The notes beneath the pieces were generated by a model, which searched no databases, was not told the origin of the DNA, and was given only the letters and a program-made list of their open reading frames with translations. A stretch of 64,000 nt of DNA, from assembly GCA_964523395.1 (NCBI GenBank), contig CAZFXS010000001.1, forward strand, positions 248,001-312,000, written 5' to 3'. A program made the position numbers and the translations under genes. Shown one piece after another: positions 53,349 through 62,851 of this stretch. Positions within the stretch are counted from its first letter, which is position 1; the number at the start of each line of letters is the position of its first letter. The stretch comes from JANYJZ01 sp964523395 (GTDB lineage Bacteria > Bacteroidota > Ignavibacteria > UBA10030 > SZUA-254).

Positions 53349-54641
53349 TTACTGTGTGTGGATTGGTCTCACTTTTAACGTAAGATTATCAATTTGTTCT
53401 ACAAGTACTTTACTTCCTTGAAGAATAGTTCCTTCCATTGAAACGGCCGCCCATATTTCTCCATGAACTCGGATTTGCCCGTCGGGATGAAGATCAGTTA
53501 TTGCGGTCCCGCTTTCACCGATGATACCCTGGGCGCCGGTCGTTGGCTTTCGCCGCTGAGCACGTATTCCCATGCCAATGACGGCGAGGAAAAAAAGAGC
53601 GGAGAAAGCAACAACGAAAAGAATGACTTCCCATGAAATCGCAACGACATCGAGAAAAGAATCTTGTTGGAAAAGCATGATTGAACCGAGTCCCAGTGCG
53701 ATGACACCCCCAACGGTAAGCATCCCATAACTGGTAATTTTGATTTCAAGAATGAATAAAATGATTCCGACAATAATTAAAGCTACTCCGGCATAATTAA
53801 TCGGTAAAGTATGCATTGAATACAGGCCAAGAATGAGTGAAATCCCTCCAATAACACCCGGAACAACAGAGCCGGGATTATAGAGCTCAAAGAGAAGCCC
53901 GTAAATTCCGAGCATCATAAATATATAGGCGATATTCGGATCGCTGATGATATCCAGAATTTTTTGTTGAAATGACTTCTCGGAAGTAATTACGGCAGCA
54001 TGTTTTGTTGAGAGTGTTTTGGAACCGCCGGTAACCTGAACCTCTTTGCCGTCGATACTGTCCAATAGTGCGGTGATTGACGTGGCGACAAAATCGATAA
54101 CATGCTTTTCTCTCGCTTCAGTTTCGGTGATGGAAAGGCTTTTCCTGACCGCTTTTTCTGCCCATTGTGTGTTTCTGTTTCGTTTTTCGCTGATAGTTCT
54201 GATAAATGCCGCGGCGTCATTAGTTGTTTTCTCCATCATAATCGAATCCGGCTGATCCCCGCCGATGGATACGGGATGCGCTGCGCCGATGTTCGTTCCC
54301 GGTGCCATAACAGCAACATGTGCCGCCATTGTGATAAACACGCCTGCGGACGCAGCCTGCGCGCCACCCGGTGCGACGTATATGACGATTGGGACAGATG
54401 AACCGAGAATATCAGAGACAATTGTCCTTGTGGATTTAAGTAACCCGCCGGGGGTGTTTAATTCAATGATAAGACATTCTGCTTTTGCGCTTGCCGCTCG
54501 CTCAATTTCGGAGTGAATGTAATCAGAAGTTGCAGGGTTTATCGCGGCATCGATATGTATAACGTGAACAATTCCGGTTTGGGCAAAAAGGCTGGAAGTC
54601 CAGAAAAGGAGAAAGAAGACAGCTTTGAATTGCTTCACCAT
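53349..54641 (-). CDS. NfeD-family membrane-bound serine protease (ClpP class)
   Basis: A 430-residue full-length NfeD protein. A signal peptide (about 1-20) is followed by a ClpP-like protease domain with S98 in GAQAASAGVF and K138 in MMEKTTND; these positions match the Ser-Lys dyad known for the archaeal 1510-N homologue. Several membrane helices come next (about 235-345, MLGIYGLLFELYNPG, GVALIIVGIILFILEIKI), then a C-terminal OB-fold NfeD domain (about 370-430, GIIGESGTAITDLHPDGQIRV, part of it). It is the first gene of the NfeD-slipin-polymerase run. It likely degrades or trims the slipin partner. Confidence 0.92.
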   Translation of the reverse strand: MVKQFKAVFFLLFWTSSLFAQTGIVHVIHIDAAINPATSDYIHSEIERAASAKAECLIIELNTPGGLLKSTRTIVSDILGSSVPIVIYVAPGGAQAASAGVFITMAAHVAVMAPGTNIGAAHPVSIGGDQPDSIMMEKTTNDAAAFIRTISEKRNRNTQWAEKAVRKSLSITETEAREKHVIDFVATSITALLDSIDGKEVQVTGGSKTLSTKHAAVITSEKSFQQKILDIISDPNIAYIFMMLGIYGLLFELYNPGSVVPGVIGGISLILGLYSMHTLPINYAGVALIIVGIILFILEIKITSYGMLTVGGVIALGLGSIMLFQQDSFLDVVAISWEVILFVVAFSALFFLAVIGMGIRAQRRKPTTGAQGIIGESGTAITDLHPDGQIRVHGEIWAAVSMEGTILQGSKVLVEQIDNLTLKVRPIHTQ

Positions 54642-54738
54642 AAAACCGCAAAAGAAGTGGAAATGAAGTGACTGCCGCTATAAAGTAACGAAAAAAGGAA
54701 TGTTTGGCAAACTGCCGAAGTCGGCAAAAATGAATAGA

Positions 54739-56964
54739 TTACAGCACAAACCGTATTCCGCCGTTGATTACTCTTCCTTCCAGCGGAGCGTATATCGGAA
54801 TTCTCTGAATTGATTGATTCGACATTGTTGTCAAAACAATTGGGTTGAATCGTGTTTGCCTCGTGTCGAAAATATTTTCAAAATTAATAAACAGCCGTAG
54901 ATTCCCAAGTCCTTTTTCGGCGATGATCCCTGTAATCCAATAAGAAGGGGATTGATTTAGGAATGGATTTCTTTCCAAGCGCTGGTGTCCTGTCCAGTAA
55001 TTTTCAATACCAACTTTCATATGTTCTTCTTCGCTTTCCCAGAACATTACCGCGCCAAAAGAGTGTCTGGGGTTTAATGCTACCTCTGCCTCGGAATTTT
55101 TGTCTGTCTGTGATGCATAAATATATGTATAGCCGAGAGAAAGTTTAAAATCAGAAAGACTAAGCTTCGTTGAAATTTCTCCGCCGCGGGCCATTGTCGC
55201 TCCTGTGGCGTTCCGCAGAAAAATCACGTTCTGCTGAAGCGAATCTTCGTCGGCAATGAGAGCGTGGTTCAGTGAGGTTAAGTAAAAAGCGATGTTGATT
55301 GTAATTCCGGTTTCTCCAACCATGGTTCGCCAATTCACGTCGGATGACGCGCTGTAGGCTTTTTCAGCTACCGCGTTGTCGGCGAGGTGGATATTGTTAA
55401 AACCAACTTCTTCAGCCTCCTCGACAAAAATCGATGGAGCTTTAAACCCGGTTCCTCCTCCGGCGCGGATGGTCAAAGTATGAGTAGGCCGGTACATAAT
55501 GGAGGCTTTCGGAGTAAAGAAATTTCCAAAACGATTGTGAAAATCTATTCTTCCGCTGACAAGCGCTGACCAATATTGATTCAATGTAATCTCATCCTGA
55601 GCAAAAAATCCTGCATTAGTATATCGGTAACTTTGGGGGGCATACATCCGGGGAGTTCTGTCGGAAAAAACCTCATTGGTATACGTCGCGCCACCTAAAA
55701 AAGAATGCCTGTTAACCCGATGTTCTTGTTGGATATCCGCAAAATACATTTTCTGGTCTCCGATGAATGAACTGCCGTCATAAAGCGCATTTCGCCGGTA
55801 ATGCGTTCCGGCAAGCTTTATTATAAATGCATTATTGTCATCAATTGTCCATGAAAATTGAGTTGATAAATCAAACTTGTTCGTGTTAATCTCTTCGCGA
55901 TACACCGGTAAGGAAGATGCCGATGATGGCACAGTGTGAATGGTACCGCCGGTTCGTTGCTCGGAAAGTAATCCGAATTGGAATCTTGCCTCCACGTTAT
56001 CGGAGAAAGTGTAAATAATTTTCGGCGTAAATGAGAATCGTTCAAATTCGGCGACATCGCCAAATGAATCATTATCGACATCAAACAGCTTCTGTGTATT
56101 GCGGCTTCCCATAAGAGTTATTCCTAATGAGTTAAATCTTGAGGAATAAAATGCCGCACCATCAAATCCTTCCTGCGTTGTGGCGTTCATAAGGGCGGAG
56201 AACTCGGGGTGTTCCTGGGGGTCTTTCGAGATAAAATTTACAGTCCCGGAAATCGCGTTAGCCCCGTAAAGGGTTGATGAAGCTCCTTTAATGACCTCAA
56301 CCTGTCTGAGGTTCAACGGGACCAGTTGTGTAATCCCGAATCCGGAAGAAAGGCCGCCTAAATTAGGGATGCCGTCGCTTAGGATTTGCGTGTACCGCCC
56401 GCTTAGTCCCTGTATCCGCAGGTTTGCTGTACTGCTGACGGAAGAAGTGGTCTGGACACGCATGCCTGTTGATTCATTCAAAAGCATTGCCACGTTCGAT
56501 GGAGTCATCAAAAGTTTTTCTTCCACTTCTTCCTGCGGAATAGCTTCTATGCGTACAGGAACATCATCAATATGGCGTACGGTCCGTGTCGCCGTAATAA
56601 CTACCTCCTCAGTTTCAATATCATCTGGAATTAAAAATACTTGCTGAATAATCATGCGTATTTTGCTTACATCAACCGGTATTTCCGTTTCTTGATATCC
56701 GATATACGAAACCTTGAGTAGATAAGTGCTACATTCAAGTCCCGAAAGCGAGAATGTACCATCTTGAAAAGATGTTGTGCCATTGTCAGTGCCTTTAAGT
56801 ATAATTGATGCGCCTGGAAGAGCTTCGGAAGTTGAATAATCTCTAACCACTCCTGTGATTACGCATTGTTGCGAAAAAGTCTTAACTGTGTAACAACAAA
56901 TCATGAAAAGTAAGAGGGTTGAACATTTGAGAAATAACAAAAATGAACCAAGTATCATCGTCAT
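54739..56964 (-). CDS. TonB-dependent receptor (BtuB/FepA/Cir-like)
   Basis: A 741-residue outer-membrane receptor. After a signal peptide comes a CarboxypepD_reg-like domain (about 30-115, GVVRDYSTSEALPGASIILKG starts it), a plug (about 125-235, VVITATRTVRHIDDVPVRIE, LRIQGLSGRYTQILSDG, VIKGASSTLYGANAISG) and a 22-strand-type barrel ending RVINGGIRFVL. The TATRT...P box is the TonB-box region of colicin-I/BtuB-like receptors for metal chelates or vitamins. Its gene begins 6 bases after the peptide transporter gene, so the two are one operon; a peptide-linked ligand such as a metallophore is a possibility but not shown. Confidence 0.88.
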   Translation of the reverse strand: MTMILGSFLLFLKCSTLLLFMICCYTVKTFSQQCVITGVVRDYSTSEALPGASIILKGTDNGTTSFQDGTFSLSGLECSTYLLKVSYIGYQETEIPVDVSKIRMIIQQVFLIPDDIETEEVVITATRTVRHIDDVPVRIEAIPQEEVEEKLLMTPSNVAMLLNESTGMRVQTTSSVSSTANLRIQGLSGRYTQILSDGIPNLGGLSSGFGITQLVPLNLRQVEVIKGASSTLYGANAISGTVNFISKDPQEHPEFSALMNATTQEGFDGAAFYSSRFNSLGITLMGSRNTQKLFDVDNDSFGDVAEFERFSFTPKIIYTFSDNVEARFQFGLLSEQRTGGTIHTVPSSASSLPVYREEINTNKFDLSTQFSWTIDDNNAFIIKLAGTHYRRNALYDGSSFIGDQKMYFADIQQEHRVNRHSFLGGATYTNEVFSDRTPRMYAPQSYRYTNAGFFAQDEITLNQYWSALVSGRIDFHNRFGNFFTPKASIMYRPTHTLTIRAGGGTGFKAPSIFVEEAEEVGFNNIHLADNAVAEKAYSASSDVNWRTMVGETGITINIAFYLTSLNHALIADEDSLQQNVIFLRNATGATMARGGEISTKLSLSDFKLSLGYTYIYASQTDKNSEAEVALNPRHSFGAVMFWESEEEHMKVGIENYWTGHQRLERNPFLNQSPSYWITGIIAEKGLGNLRLFINFENIFDTRQTRFNPIVLTTMSNQSIQRIPIYAPLEGRVINGGIRFVL

Positions 56965-56970
56965 GTGTAA

Positions 56971-58329
56971 TTACCGTACTCCCCCCATCATTTGTTTAAT
57001 TTTCGGAGTCAGTAATGCAAGAATTCCAGAAGCAATTAATAGTCCCGCTGCGATTGAACCGTACATTGTCATTAATCGTTGAGAATCCTCGGCGATAAAG
57101 AATCCGCCGAAGAACCCTGCAAGCTTATTGCCGATGGCGGACGCCAAAAACCAAACACCCATCATGATACCAAGTAACTTGGCAGGAGCGAGTTTTGTAA
57201 CGGTACTGAGCCCTACCGGGCTAAGGCACATTTCACCTGTAACTTCGAGGAAATATAACCCAACAAGCCAGAGCGGACTGATCTTTCCCTCAGCAGTCAA
57301 TGCGCAAGCGGGAACGAATAATGTATAGGCCAGTCCGATAAAGAGGAGTCCAAATGCAAACTTTGCCGGACTTGATGGTTGACGATCTCCCATCTTTATC
57401 CAAAGCTTCGAGAATACGGGTGCGAGGCCAATGACGAAAAATGCGGTCAGCGATTGCAGCCAACTCGAAGGAAATGCCCATCCGAAAAGCTGTGTATCAA
57501 CAAGTTTCAGAGCAAAAAGATTCAGGCTTGCGCCTTTCTGTTCGTATGCCGACCAGAACAGAGTAGTAAAGGCAAAAAAGATGATGATGACCCAAACACG
57601 TTTCCATTCTTCTTTGGTCAGCGGCGAGTGACGTTCGGTTGATGTTGCCTTTACTGTACGGGGTACCCTGTTGCCGACATTTTGTAAGCGTTTGCCGAGA
57701 AGAAGGTAAACAACGAGCCCAAGGATCATGCCGACACCTGCCGCACCAAAACCCCAATGCCAGCTTGCCATCGGGTCGATACCCATTGATACAAGAAACT
57801 GTTTGAATCCCTCCGACTGGGCAAAGTAACCGCAAATCAGCGGGGCAAGTACTGCGCCGATATTGATACCCATATAAAAAATTGAAAATCCGCTGTCGCG
57901 GCGCGGATCGGATTTCTCATAAAGGCTTCCCACCATTGTGCTGATATTCGGTTTGAGGAGTCCTGTTCCAATCGAAATGAGAATCAATCCCGCGTAGAAA
58001 AAAGGAAGCGAGTGAAAAATCATCGTAAAATGCCCGCAGGCGATGATAATGCCGCCTATCAGCACTGCTGATCTTGCCCCTAACCACCGGTCAGCAATAA
58101 ATCCTCCGGGGAGGCCGGTGAAATATACCGACATTGTGTAGGTTCCATAGAGCGATGTCGCCGCAGCTGTCGCAAAACCGAGGCCGCCCTGTTCTTCGGG
58201 CGTGACCATAAAGAGCACCAATATCGCCCGCATGCCGTAATAACTGAAACGTTCCCAGAGTTCGGTGAAAAATAATACCGGCAGGCCTGCTGGATGTTTT
58301 GATGATGTACGTTGTAATTCCATCGGCAT
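56971..58329 (-). CDS. Proton-dependent oligopeptide transporter (POT/PTR2 family MFS)
   Basis: A 452-residue inner-membrane transporter with about 14 hydrophobic segments that imports di- and tripeptides with protons. The ExxERFxYY motif (FTELWERFSYYGMRAILVLF, about 21-40) and the PTR2 signature GGFIADRWLGARSAVLIGG are present. The FYMGINIGAVLAPLICG segment (about 150-167) is also characteristic. It heads a two-gene operon with the TonB receptor downstream (6-base gap), which suggests uptake of one ligand across both membranes or simple co-regulation. Confidence 0.93.
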   Translation of the reverse strand: MPMELQRTSSKHPAGLPVLFFTELWERFSYYGMRAILVLFMVTPEEQGGLGFATAAATSLYGTYTMSVYFTGLPGGFIADRWLGARSAVLIGGIIIACGHFTMIFHSLPFFYAGLILISIGTGLLKPNISTMVGSLYEKSDPRRDSGFSIFYMGINIGAVLAPLICGYFAQSEGFKQFLVSMGIDPMASWHWGFGAAGVGMILGLVVYLLLGKRLQNVGNRVPRTVKATSTERHSPLTKEEWKRVWVIIIFFAFTTLFWSAYEQKGASLNLFALKLVDTQLFGWAFPSSWLQSLTAFFVIGLAPVFSKLWIKMGDRQPSSPAKFAFGLLFIGLAYTLFVPACALTAEGKISPLWLVGLYFLEVTGEMCLSPVGLSTVTKLAPAKLLGIMMGVWFLASAIGNKLAGFFGGFFIAEDSQRLMTMYGSIAAGLLIASGILALLTPKIKQMMGGVR

Positions 58330-58435
58330 ATAAAATATTAAGTGTAATTATTGTAGGAAGAATATATACATTTTTCTTCCTATGATGCTATACAATTCTT
58401 ACAGGTTGGGTTTGCCGGAAAGATGAACAGGGGTA

Positions 58436-60424
58436 TTACCGCGAATGTATTCGGGCCGTCCCGTTGAAGATGAGTTCACCGTCCTGATTCACTTTTACCC
58501 AATATCCGCGTCCCGGGAGAAGAAAAGTTACGGGTGAATAGCTGTTATTGTACATAAAAAACTGTGAGGCGATGATACTTTCCGGAGATTGAATAATCTG
58601 AGAGATATCGATGCTGTCAGATATTGTCCCGATGAGATTCCAGCCTGCATGAACGGTAATCGTATCCTGATAGAATGCTGAGCCGTTGATGTTGATTGCC
58701 TGTAAAGATCCGAATTTTATCCAGTAACCGGTCATCGGAATGAGCGTATCAGCTTGTTCGTACCCTGAGAAGGTGTATTCAAATGCCTGTGAAATTGCCG
58801 TAGGAAAAATATCCTGTACTGCGCCGGAGGATACGTTGATCGGAAGCGAAATAATATTCCATCCTTTGTTAATAATCAAGGAAACCCCGGGTAATGCAGT
58901 GGTGGTAAACTGCCAGCGTTGTGAATAGGGGCCGTTGCCTCCGCTGGTTGCCGCCCGGACATGCCAATAATATGTAGTGGAGGTATCAAGTCCCGAAAGA
59001 AAATAAACCGTATCTGTTATTGTTGAATCTTCAACAATGAATGTTCCAAAGAGTGAATCGTCCGAAACCTGAAGCGAGTATGAAGATGCAAGCGGTGTGG
59101 TATTCCATACCAGAACGGGGGAGGTTGATGTATTCACGCTGTTATCTGCAGGAGACAGCAACACAACAGACTGCAGGACTGTCGAAAAAGAATATGTTTC
59201 GGAATATGGTCCCCATCCGACAGAATTTTTTGCCCTCACGTGCCAATAATACATTGAAGATGGATTTAATCCATTGTGAATAAACGATGTGTCGGTAATT
59301 GTTGAATCATCTGATATTGTTGTAGTAAAGGAAGCATTGGGGGAAATTTGTAACTGATACTTCGTCGCAGTAGCGGAAGGATTCCATGAAAATGTCACTG
59401 ATACCGGCAGCCCGTCTTCGTTATCTGATGGAGAAACCAAAGTTACAATCTCTGGTAATCCGTCATAATTAGTGACCGATTCGGAGATTGTATTGTGTCC
59501 GCCGCCGGGCCCGGTATTGCCGGCTTGCACAATTCCGTAATATGTTGGTCCGATGAGATACGGGTATGCTGAAGCGCCTGCAGAATCGGTTGTTACAAAG
59601 TAGGCGTATGTTCCTTCCGGATACTCCGGTGTGACGCAAATTCTGCCGTTATGCTCATCAAGACTTCCCAAGCCGGAGACGTACTCATAATCTTCAATGT
59701 AATACCCCAGAGGATATGTTGTTGAAACGGCGGGACCGTATTGCGCAGGTGACAATACTGTTCCGTCAGGTAATGTGGTTCGTGTCGTTATTGAACGTTT
59801 TCTGTAACTTGAAGTCATTTTAGCAATCCCGCCTGAGCCGTCACCGTTTGCGTAAGCATATGGTCCATAGACCGGGTAACCGTCAAATGCGTAACCGAGG
59901 ATTTCTGCGTGTTCCGAACCATTTGGCGTGTGGAGGCATATTGGATTTTGATGATGATGGTACTCGGAGTTGGGCGCGGGATGACCATAACATGCGTCAA
60001 AACTGGGGCCTTCCACAACGACGGCATTCTGATGCCAGATATTTTGATTATTATACGACATGGCATCTTTCGCGTTAAACATGCTGACTCCATTGACGAA
60101 GACGCCGATATGTCCAAGCGCCGTTTGCGTCAGCGTTCCGTTGTTTTGCTGCGGAGAGCGGGTGATTTTATAGACAAAACCTTGATTAGCCGGAGTGTTG
60201 GGGTTTCCGGGCCATGGCCCGATGGAATAAGAGGGGATATCTGTGCAACTCACGTACACATTATTTGTTGAGTATTGTACCTGTTGGACGTTCGCGGAAA
60301 TACCATTGTAACCGGTGAGTCCTGTTGTATTCAGCTTCCATGAATAAATTTCAGGAGTGATTGACTGTCCGTAACATTGAATGACAGCACAACAGATCAA
60401 CAGAAGAAAGTATCCTTTTTTCAT
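58436..60424 (-). CDS. Secreted YHYH-domain protein with two FN3 domains and WNL-GYW module
   Basis: A 662-residue exported protein. After the signal peptide (about 1-20), residues about 25-300 form a YHYH domain: SYSIGPWPGNPN, GVSMFNAKDAMSYNN, CYGHPAPNSEYHHHQNP (155-158 being YHHH), GYAFDGYPVYGPYA and GYYIEDYEYV. Two FN3-like domains follow (about 335-415 and 420-512) and the C-terminus (about 520-660) is a WNIISLP...GYWIKFG...GWNLIG...GYWVK module. It stops right after this module with no T9SS sorting domain. YHYH proteins have no established activity; the His-rich centre suggests metal binding. It is preceded on the same strand by a DUF4440-like gene 49 bases away. Confidence 0.8.
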   Translation of the reverse strand: MKKGYFLLLICCAVIQCYGQSITPEIYSWKLNTTGLTGYNGISANVQQVQYSTNNVYVSCTDIPSYSIGPWPGNPNTPANQGFVYKITRSPQQNNGTLTQTALGHIGVFVNGVSMFNAKDAMSYNNQNIWHQNAVVVEGPSFDACYGHPAPNSEYHHHQNPICLHTPNGSEHAEILGYAFDGYPVYGPYAYANGDGSGGIAKMTSSYRKRSITTRTTLPDGTVLSPAQYGPAVSTTYPLGYYIEDYEYVSGLGSLDEHNGRICVTPEYPEGTYAYFVTTDSAGASAYPYLIGPTYYGIVQAGNTGPGGGHNTISESVTNYDGLPEIVTLVSPSDNEDGLPVSVTFSWNPSATATKYQLQISPNASFTTTISDDSTITDTSFIHNGLNPSSMYYWHVRAKNSVGWGPYSETYSFSTVLQSVVLLSPADNSVNTSTSPVLVWNTTPLASSYSLQVSDDSLFGTFIVEDSTITDTVYFLSGLDTSTTYYWHVRAATSGGNGPYSQRWQFTTTALPGVSLIINKGWNIISLPINVSSGAVQDIFPTAISQAFEYTFSGYEQADTLIPMTGYWIKFGSLQAININGSAFYQDTITVHAGWNLIGTISDSIDISQIIQSPESIIASQFFMYNNSYSPVTFLLPGRGYWVKVNQDGELIFNGTARIHSR

Positions 60425-60473
60425 ATTCCTGTATAAATTATTATAAAAAGATGGGAGTGCGAGAGGATGAAAT

Positions 60474-61262
60474 TTATTTGATCAGCGTATTGATGTCCAT
60501 GGCAACCGCTTTCCATTCACCAAAGCTATTGATAAATGTAAGCATAACAGAAGTGTTTGTCGTTTTGCTTGCGTAACGGACAATGGAGGTTTCTCCAAAG
60601 ACAGAGATAGCAGGTTCAATGCCTTCCGGCAATGTAAACTTGATTTTTGACGCGGTCCCGAGTAATTCTTGTTGCGCACTTTGCTTACCATTCTCTGCAA
60701 AAATAAATGATTCATCGGTTAATGATTTAATTTGTACAGTATCGGCAGAGGAAATTGCCCGGCAAAGCGAGTAAGCTGCCAGCATGACTTCCTTTTTCAA
60801 TTCTTCTTCGGGTTTTGGCTTTTTTGTCGCCTGCCAGCCGATGACACGCCACTCACCATTCCGTTTAAGGAATGTGCCGGTGTTCAGGTAATTCGAAATG
60901 CGAGTTGACCCGTTGGTAATAGTTGTCCCGACTAACCGGAATGCAACGATTGCCATTGAATCATACTGATGGATGCGTATATCTTCGGCAGTAAATGTAG
61001 TAACAGGATCATCAGATTTGGAGGGGGGAGCTGAAGTAACATCCCGCATGATATCGGCTTTCGATACGCGCCTTCCGGAGGAGCCTGTATAAATTAAGTC
61101 ATCCGCCCAGAAACGGTCATGTATCTTCGCGTCATTACGAGACGCGCCGGCGAGGAAATCATTCAATAATTTTGTGAGTTCATCCCCGTCCGGCGCAGTC
61201 TGAGAGTATATTGAGCACGGAATGACAAGTAATAAACTGCAAAAGAGAAGTATGTGTCTCAT
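60474..61262 (-). CDS. Exported protein with two SnoaL/DUF4440-like (NTF2-fold) domains
   Basis: A 262-residue protein with a signal peptide (about 1-20). Residues about 25-145 are a DUF4440/SnoaL-like NTF2-fold domain (LLNDFLAGASRNDAKIHDRF, YTGSSGRRVSKADIM, YLNTGTFLKRNGEWRVIGWQ). The second half (about 150-260) has the outline of a weaker NTF2-like domain (SLCRAISSADTVQIKSLTDE, SFGEWKAVAMDI). Proteins of this fold have varied or unknown roles, and no catalytic residues can be assigned. It starts 22 bases after the stop of the small membrane-protein gene, so the two may be co-transcribed. Confidence 0.75.
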   Translation of the reverse strand: MRHILLFCSLLLVIPCSIYSQTAPDGDELTKLLNDFLAGASRNDAKIHDRFWADDLIYTGSSGRRVSKADIMRDVTSAPPSKSDDPVTTFTAEDIRIHQYDSMAIVAFRLVGTTITNGSTRISNYLNTGTFLKRNGEWRVIGWQATKKPKPEEELKKEVMLAAYSLCRAISSADTVQIKSLTDESFIFAENGKQSAQQELLGTASKIKFTLPEGIEPAISVFGETSIVRYASKTTNTSVMLTFINSFGEWKAVAMDINTLIK

Positions 61263-61284
61263 ATACTCTTATTAAGGAAAAAGT

Positions 61285-61845
61285 TTATCGCGGCCACAAC
61301 CATCCGAACATTCCCGCGGTGAACAAGCCGTAGAGTAACCCATCGATTGTCAGTTTAAACGTAACAATCCATGGACGTTTATACCATATTGACATCTGCC
61401 ACAACGCGAGTGAGTAACCTACAAATGCGGTTGTCCCGGCAAAACGGAAAACGTGCAGATAATCAGTGCCCATGGGAAGTGCACGTCCGGCCACATACGC
61501 CGCGAAAATACTTACAACAATTGAGTATATGAACCATTGTATCAGGCTTGAACCCATTTGGGCCGGACCGTTTGGCCAGACAGACATCATAAGCACGGGC
61601 CCTTTTTTCATTTTCTCTATAAACTCGGGCGATTTCATCTCTGCAGTGCTTTCACATCTCGGAACCATGTACTCGCCCGGCGGAATCGAGAATGGGCGCA
61701 AGGCATCCATCACTTTTTCTTCGTTCGGCAATTTTGTGTAGTCACCTTTATGCCAGGGGAGGACCATGTGAATGATTGAACTGACAATAAAAACTGCCAC
61801 CGATGAGAGCAGAATCGGAAGCCACAGTGCGGTAAGTTCAGTCAT
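61285..61845 (-). CDS. Small inner-membrane protein of unknown function
   Basis: A protein of about 186 residues with four hydrophobic segments (about 6-28, 100-122, 130-150 and 160-184). AAGGAGA on the minus strand, 7 bases before the ATG at 61843-61845, decides this start over a longer frame to 61893. It begins MTELTALWLPILLSS and ends MFGWLWPR. The soluble part between the first and second helix (about 30-95) contains one Cys (VPRCEST). The sequence style is that of conserved membrane proteins found in several Bacteroidota and Acidobacteria, but I do not recognise a named family. Confidence 0.7.
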   Translation of the reverse strand: MTELTALWLPILLSSVAVFIVSSIIHMVLPWHKGDYTKLPNEEKVMDALRPFSIPPGEYMVPRCESTAEMKSPEFIEKMKKGPVLMMSVWPNGPAQMGSSLIQWFIYSIVVSIFAAYVAGRALPMGTDYLHVFRFAGTTAFVGYSLALWQMSIWYKRPWIVTFKLTIDGLLYGLFTAGMFGWLWPR

Positions 61846-61968
61846 AGTATTTCTCCTTACATTGTGAATAACATAGTGAAACGATACAGCCAATTTTCAT
61901 GACCAGTTCACGTAACACAACCATGTTCAAAACGTATGAATGAAAAGAATTTCTGAGGAAATAGCAAT

Positions 61969-62775
61969 ATGAAAATGCTGCGGTCAAGGATATGGGCGAA
62001 AATGACTTTCCAAAAAGTGCCTGCTGAGACAATTCCCTTCAAATCGTTTGAAAAAGAGACAAATTTCCTGATGGTCTATGCGGTGCTGTATGTTGCCTTT
62101 GGGTATGCAATCGGTCTGATTATTCAGACATTTCCATTGCCGATTCTCGGTGCGACAAAATTCAATCAGGACATATGGTACAGCGGAGTCTTTAAAATCT
62201 TCGGTTTATTGCTTCTTCCTTCATGGATATTTTTTAAGAAGTGGGGATATGCCGTCAAAGATATTCTATTCGGATGGAAGCCTACATTCAGAAACGTACT
62301 ATGGCTCATTGCATTTTATACGATTGGATTTTTCGTGAATGCATCGCATCTCGGAGGGATTAAAGAAGCAATGCCGCAATTTCCCGACGCGACATTTCGG
62401 CTTGCAGTTGGCGTGATCATGCCGCTCCTTACCGCGGGCATTCCTGAAGAATTATTTTACAGATGTTTTTTCCAGACGCGGCTTGAAAAGAAATGGAACC
62501 GCATCATTGCTATACTTGTCGCGACATTGCTGTTTACAGCCTGGCACTTGCCGAGCAGGTTTCTGCTTTCTACAGGAGTGGAGGGAGAGGCGGGAGATTT
62601 TTTATCGGTAATTCTTGGAACAGGCCTCCCTGTCTTTATCGCAGGGCTGTTCTTCGCGTTTCATTGGGACCGGTACAGGAACCTTCCGGTTCTCATGGCA
62701 CTTCACTGGGGAATCGATACACTGCCAAGTTTGAGTTCATACTTCAGGATTGTAGAGATAATGCAGTACAGGTGA
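61969..62775 (+). CDS. CPBP-family intramembrane metalloprotease
   Basis: A 268-residue integral membrane protein with about eight helices. The CPBP (CAAX protease/bacteriocin-processing, Abi) motifs are complete: EExxxR at 160-165 (PEELFYR), a His in FTAWHLPSRF (H193) and HWGID (H246). These residues form the metal site in the Rce1-like family. Substrates of bacterial members are mostly unknown; some handle peptide precursors or confer immunity. No precursor gene was seen next to it. It is divergent from the small membrane-protein gene. Confidence 0.85.
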   Translation: MKMLRSRIWAKMTFQKVPAETIPFKSFEKETNFLMVYAVLYVAFGYAIGLIIQTFPLPILGATKFNQDIWYSGVFKIFGLLLLPSWIFFKKWGYAVKDILFGWKPTFRNVLWLIAFYTIGFFVNASHLGGIKEAMPQFPDATFRLAVGVIMPLLTAGIPEELFYRCFFQTRLEKKWNRIIAILVATLLFTAWHLPSRFLLSTGVEGEAGDFLSVILGTGLPVFIAGLFFAFHWDRYRNLPVLMALHWGIDTLPSLSSYFRIVEIMQYR

Positions 62776-62851
62776 AAGTGAGGGAGGTGCAGGGGAGTAG
62801 GAGGGAATATATTGGTTCATTGTATCATTTTTCCATTATTTCATTTTTCAT

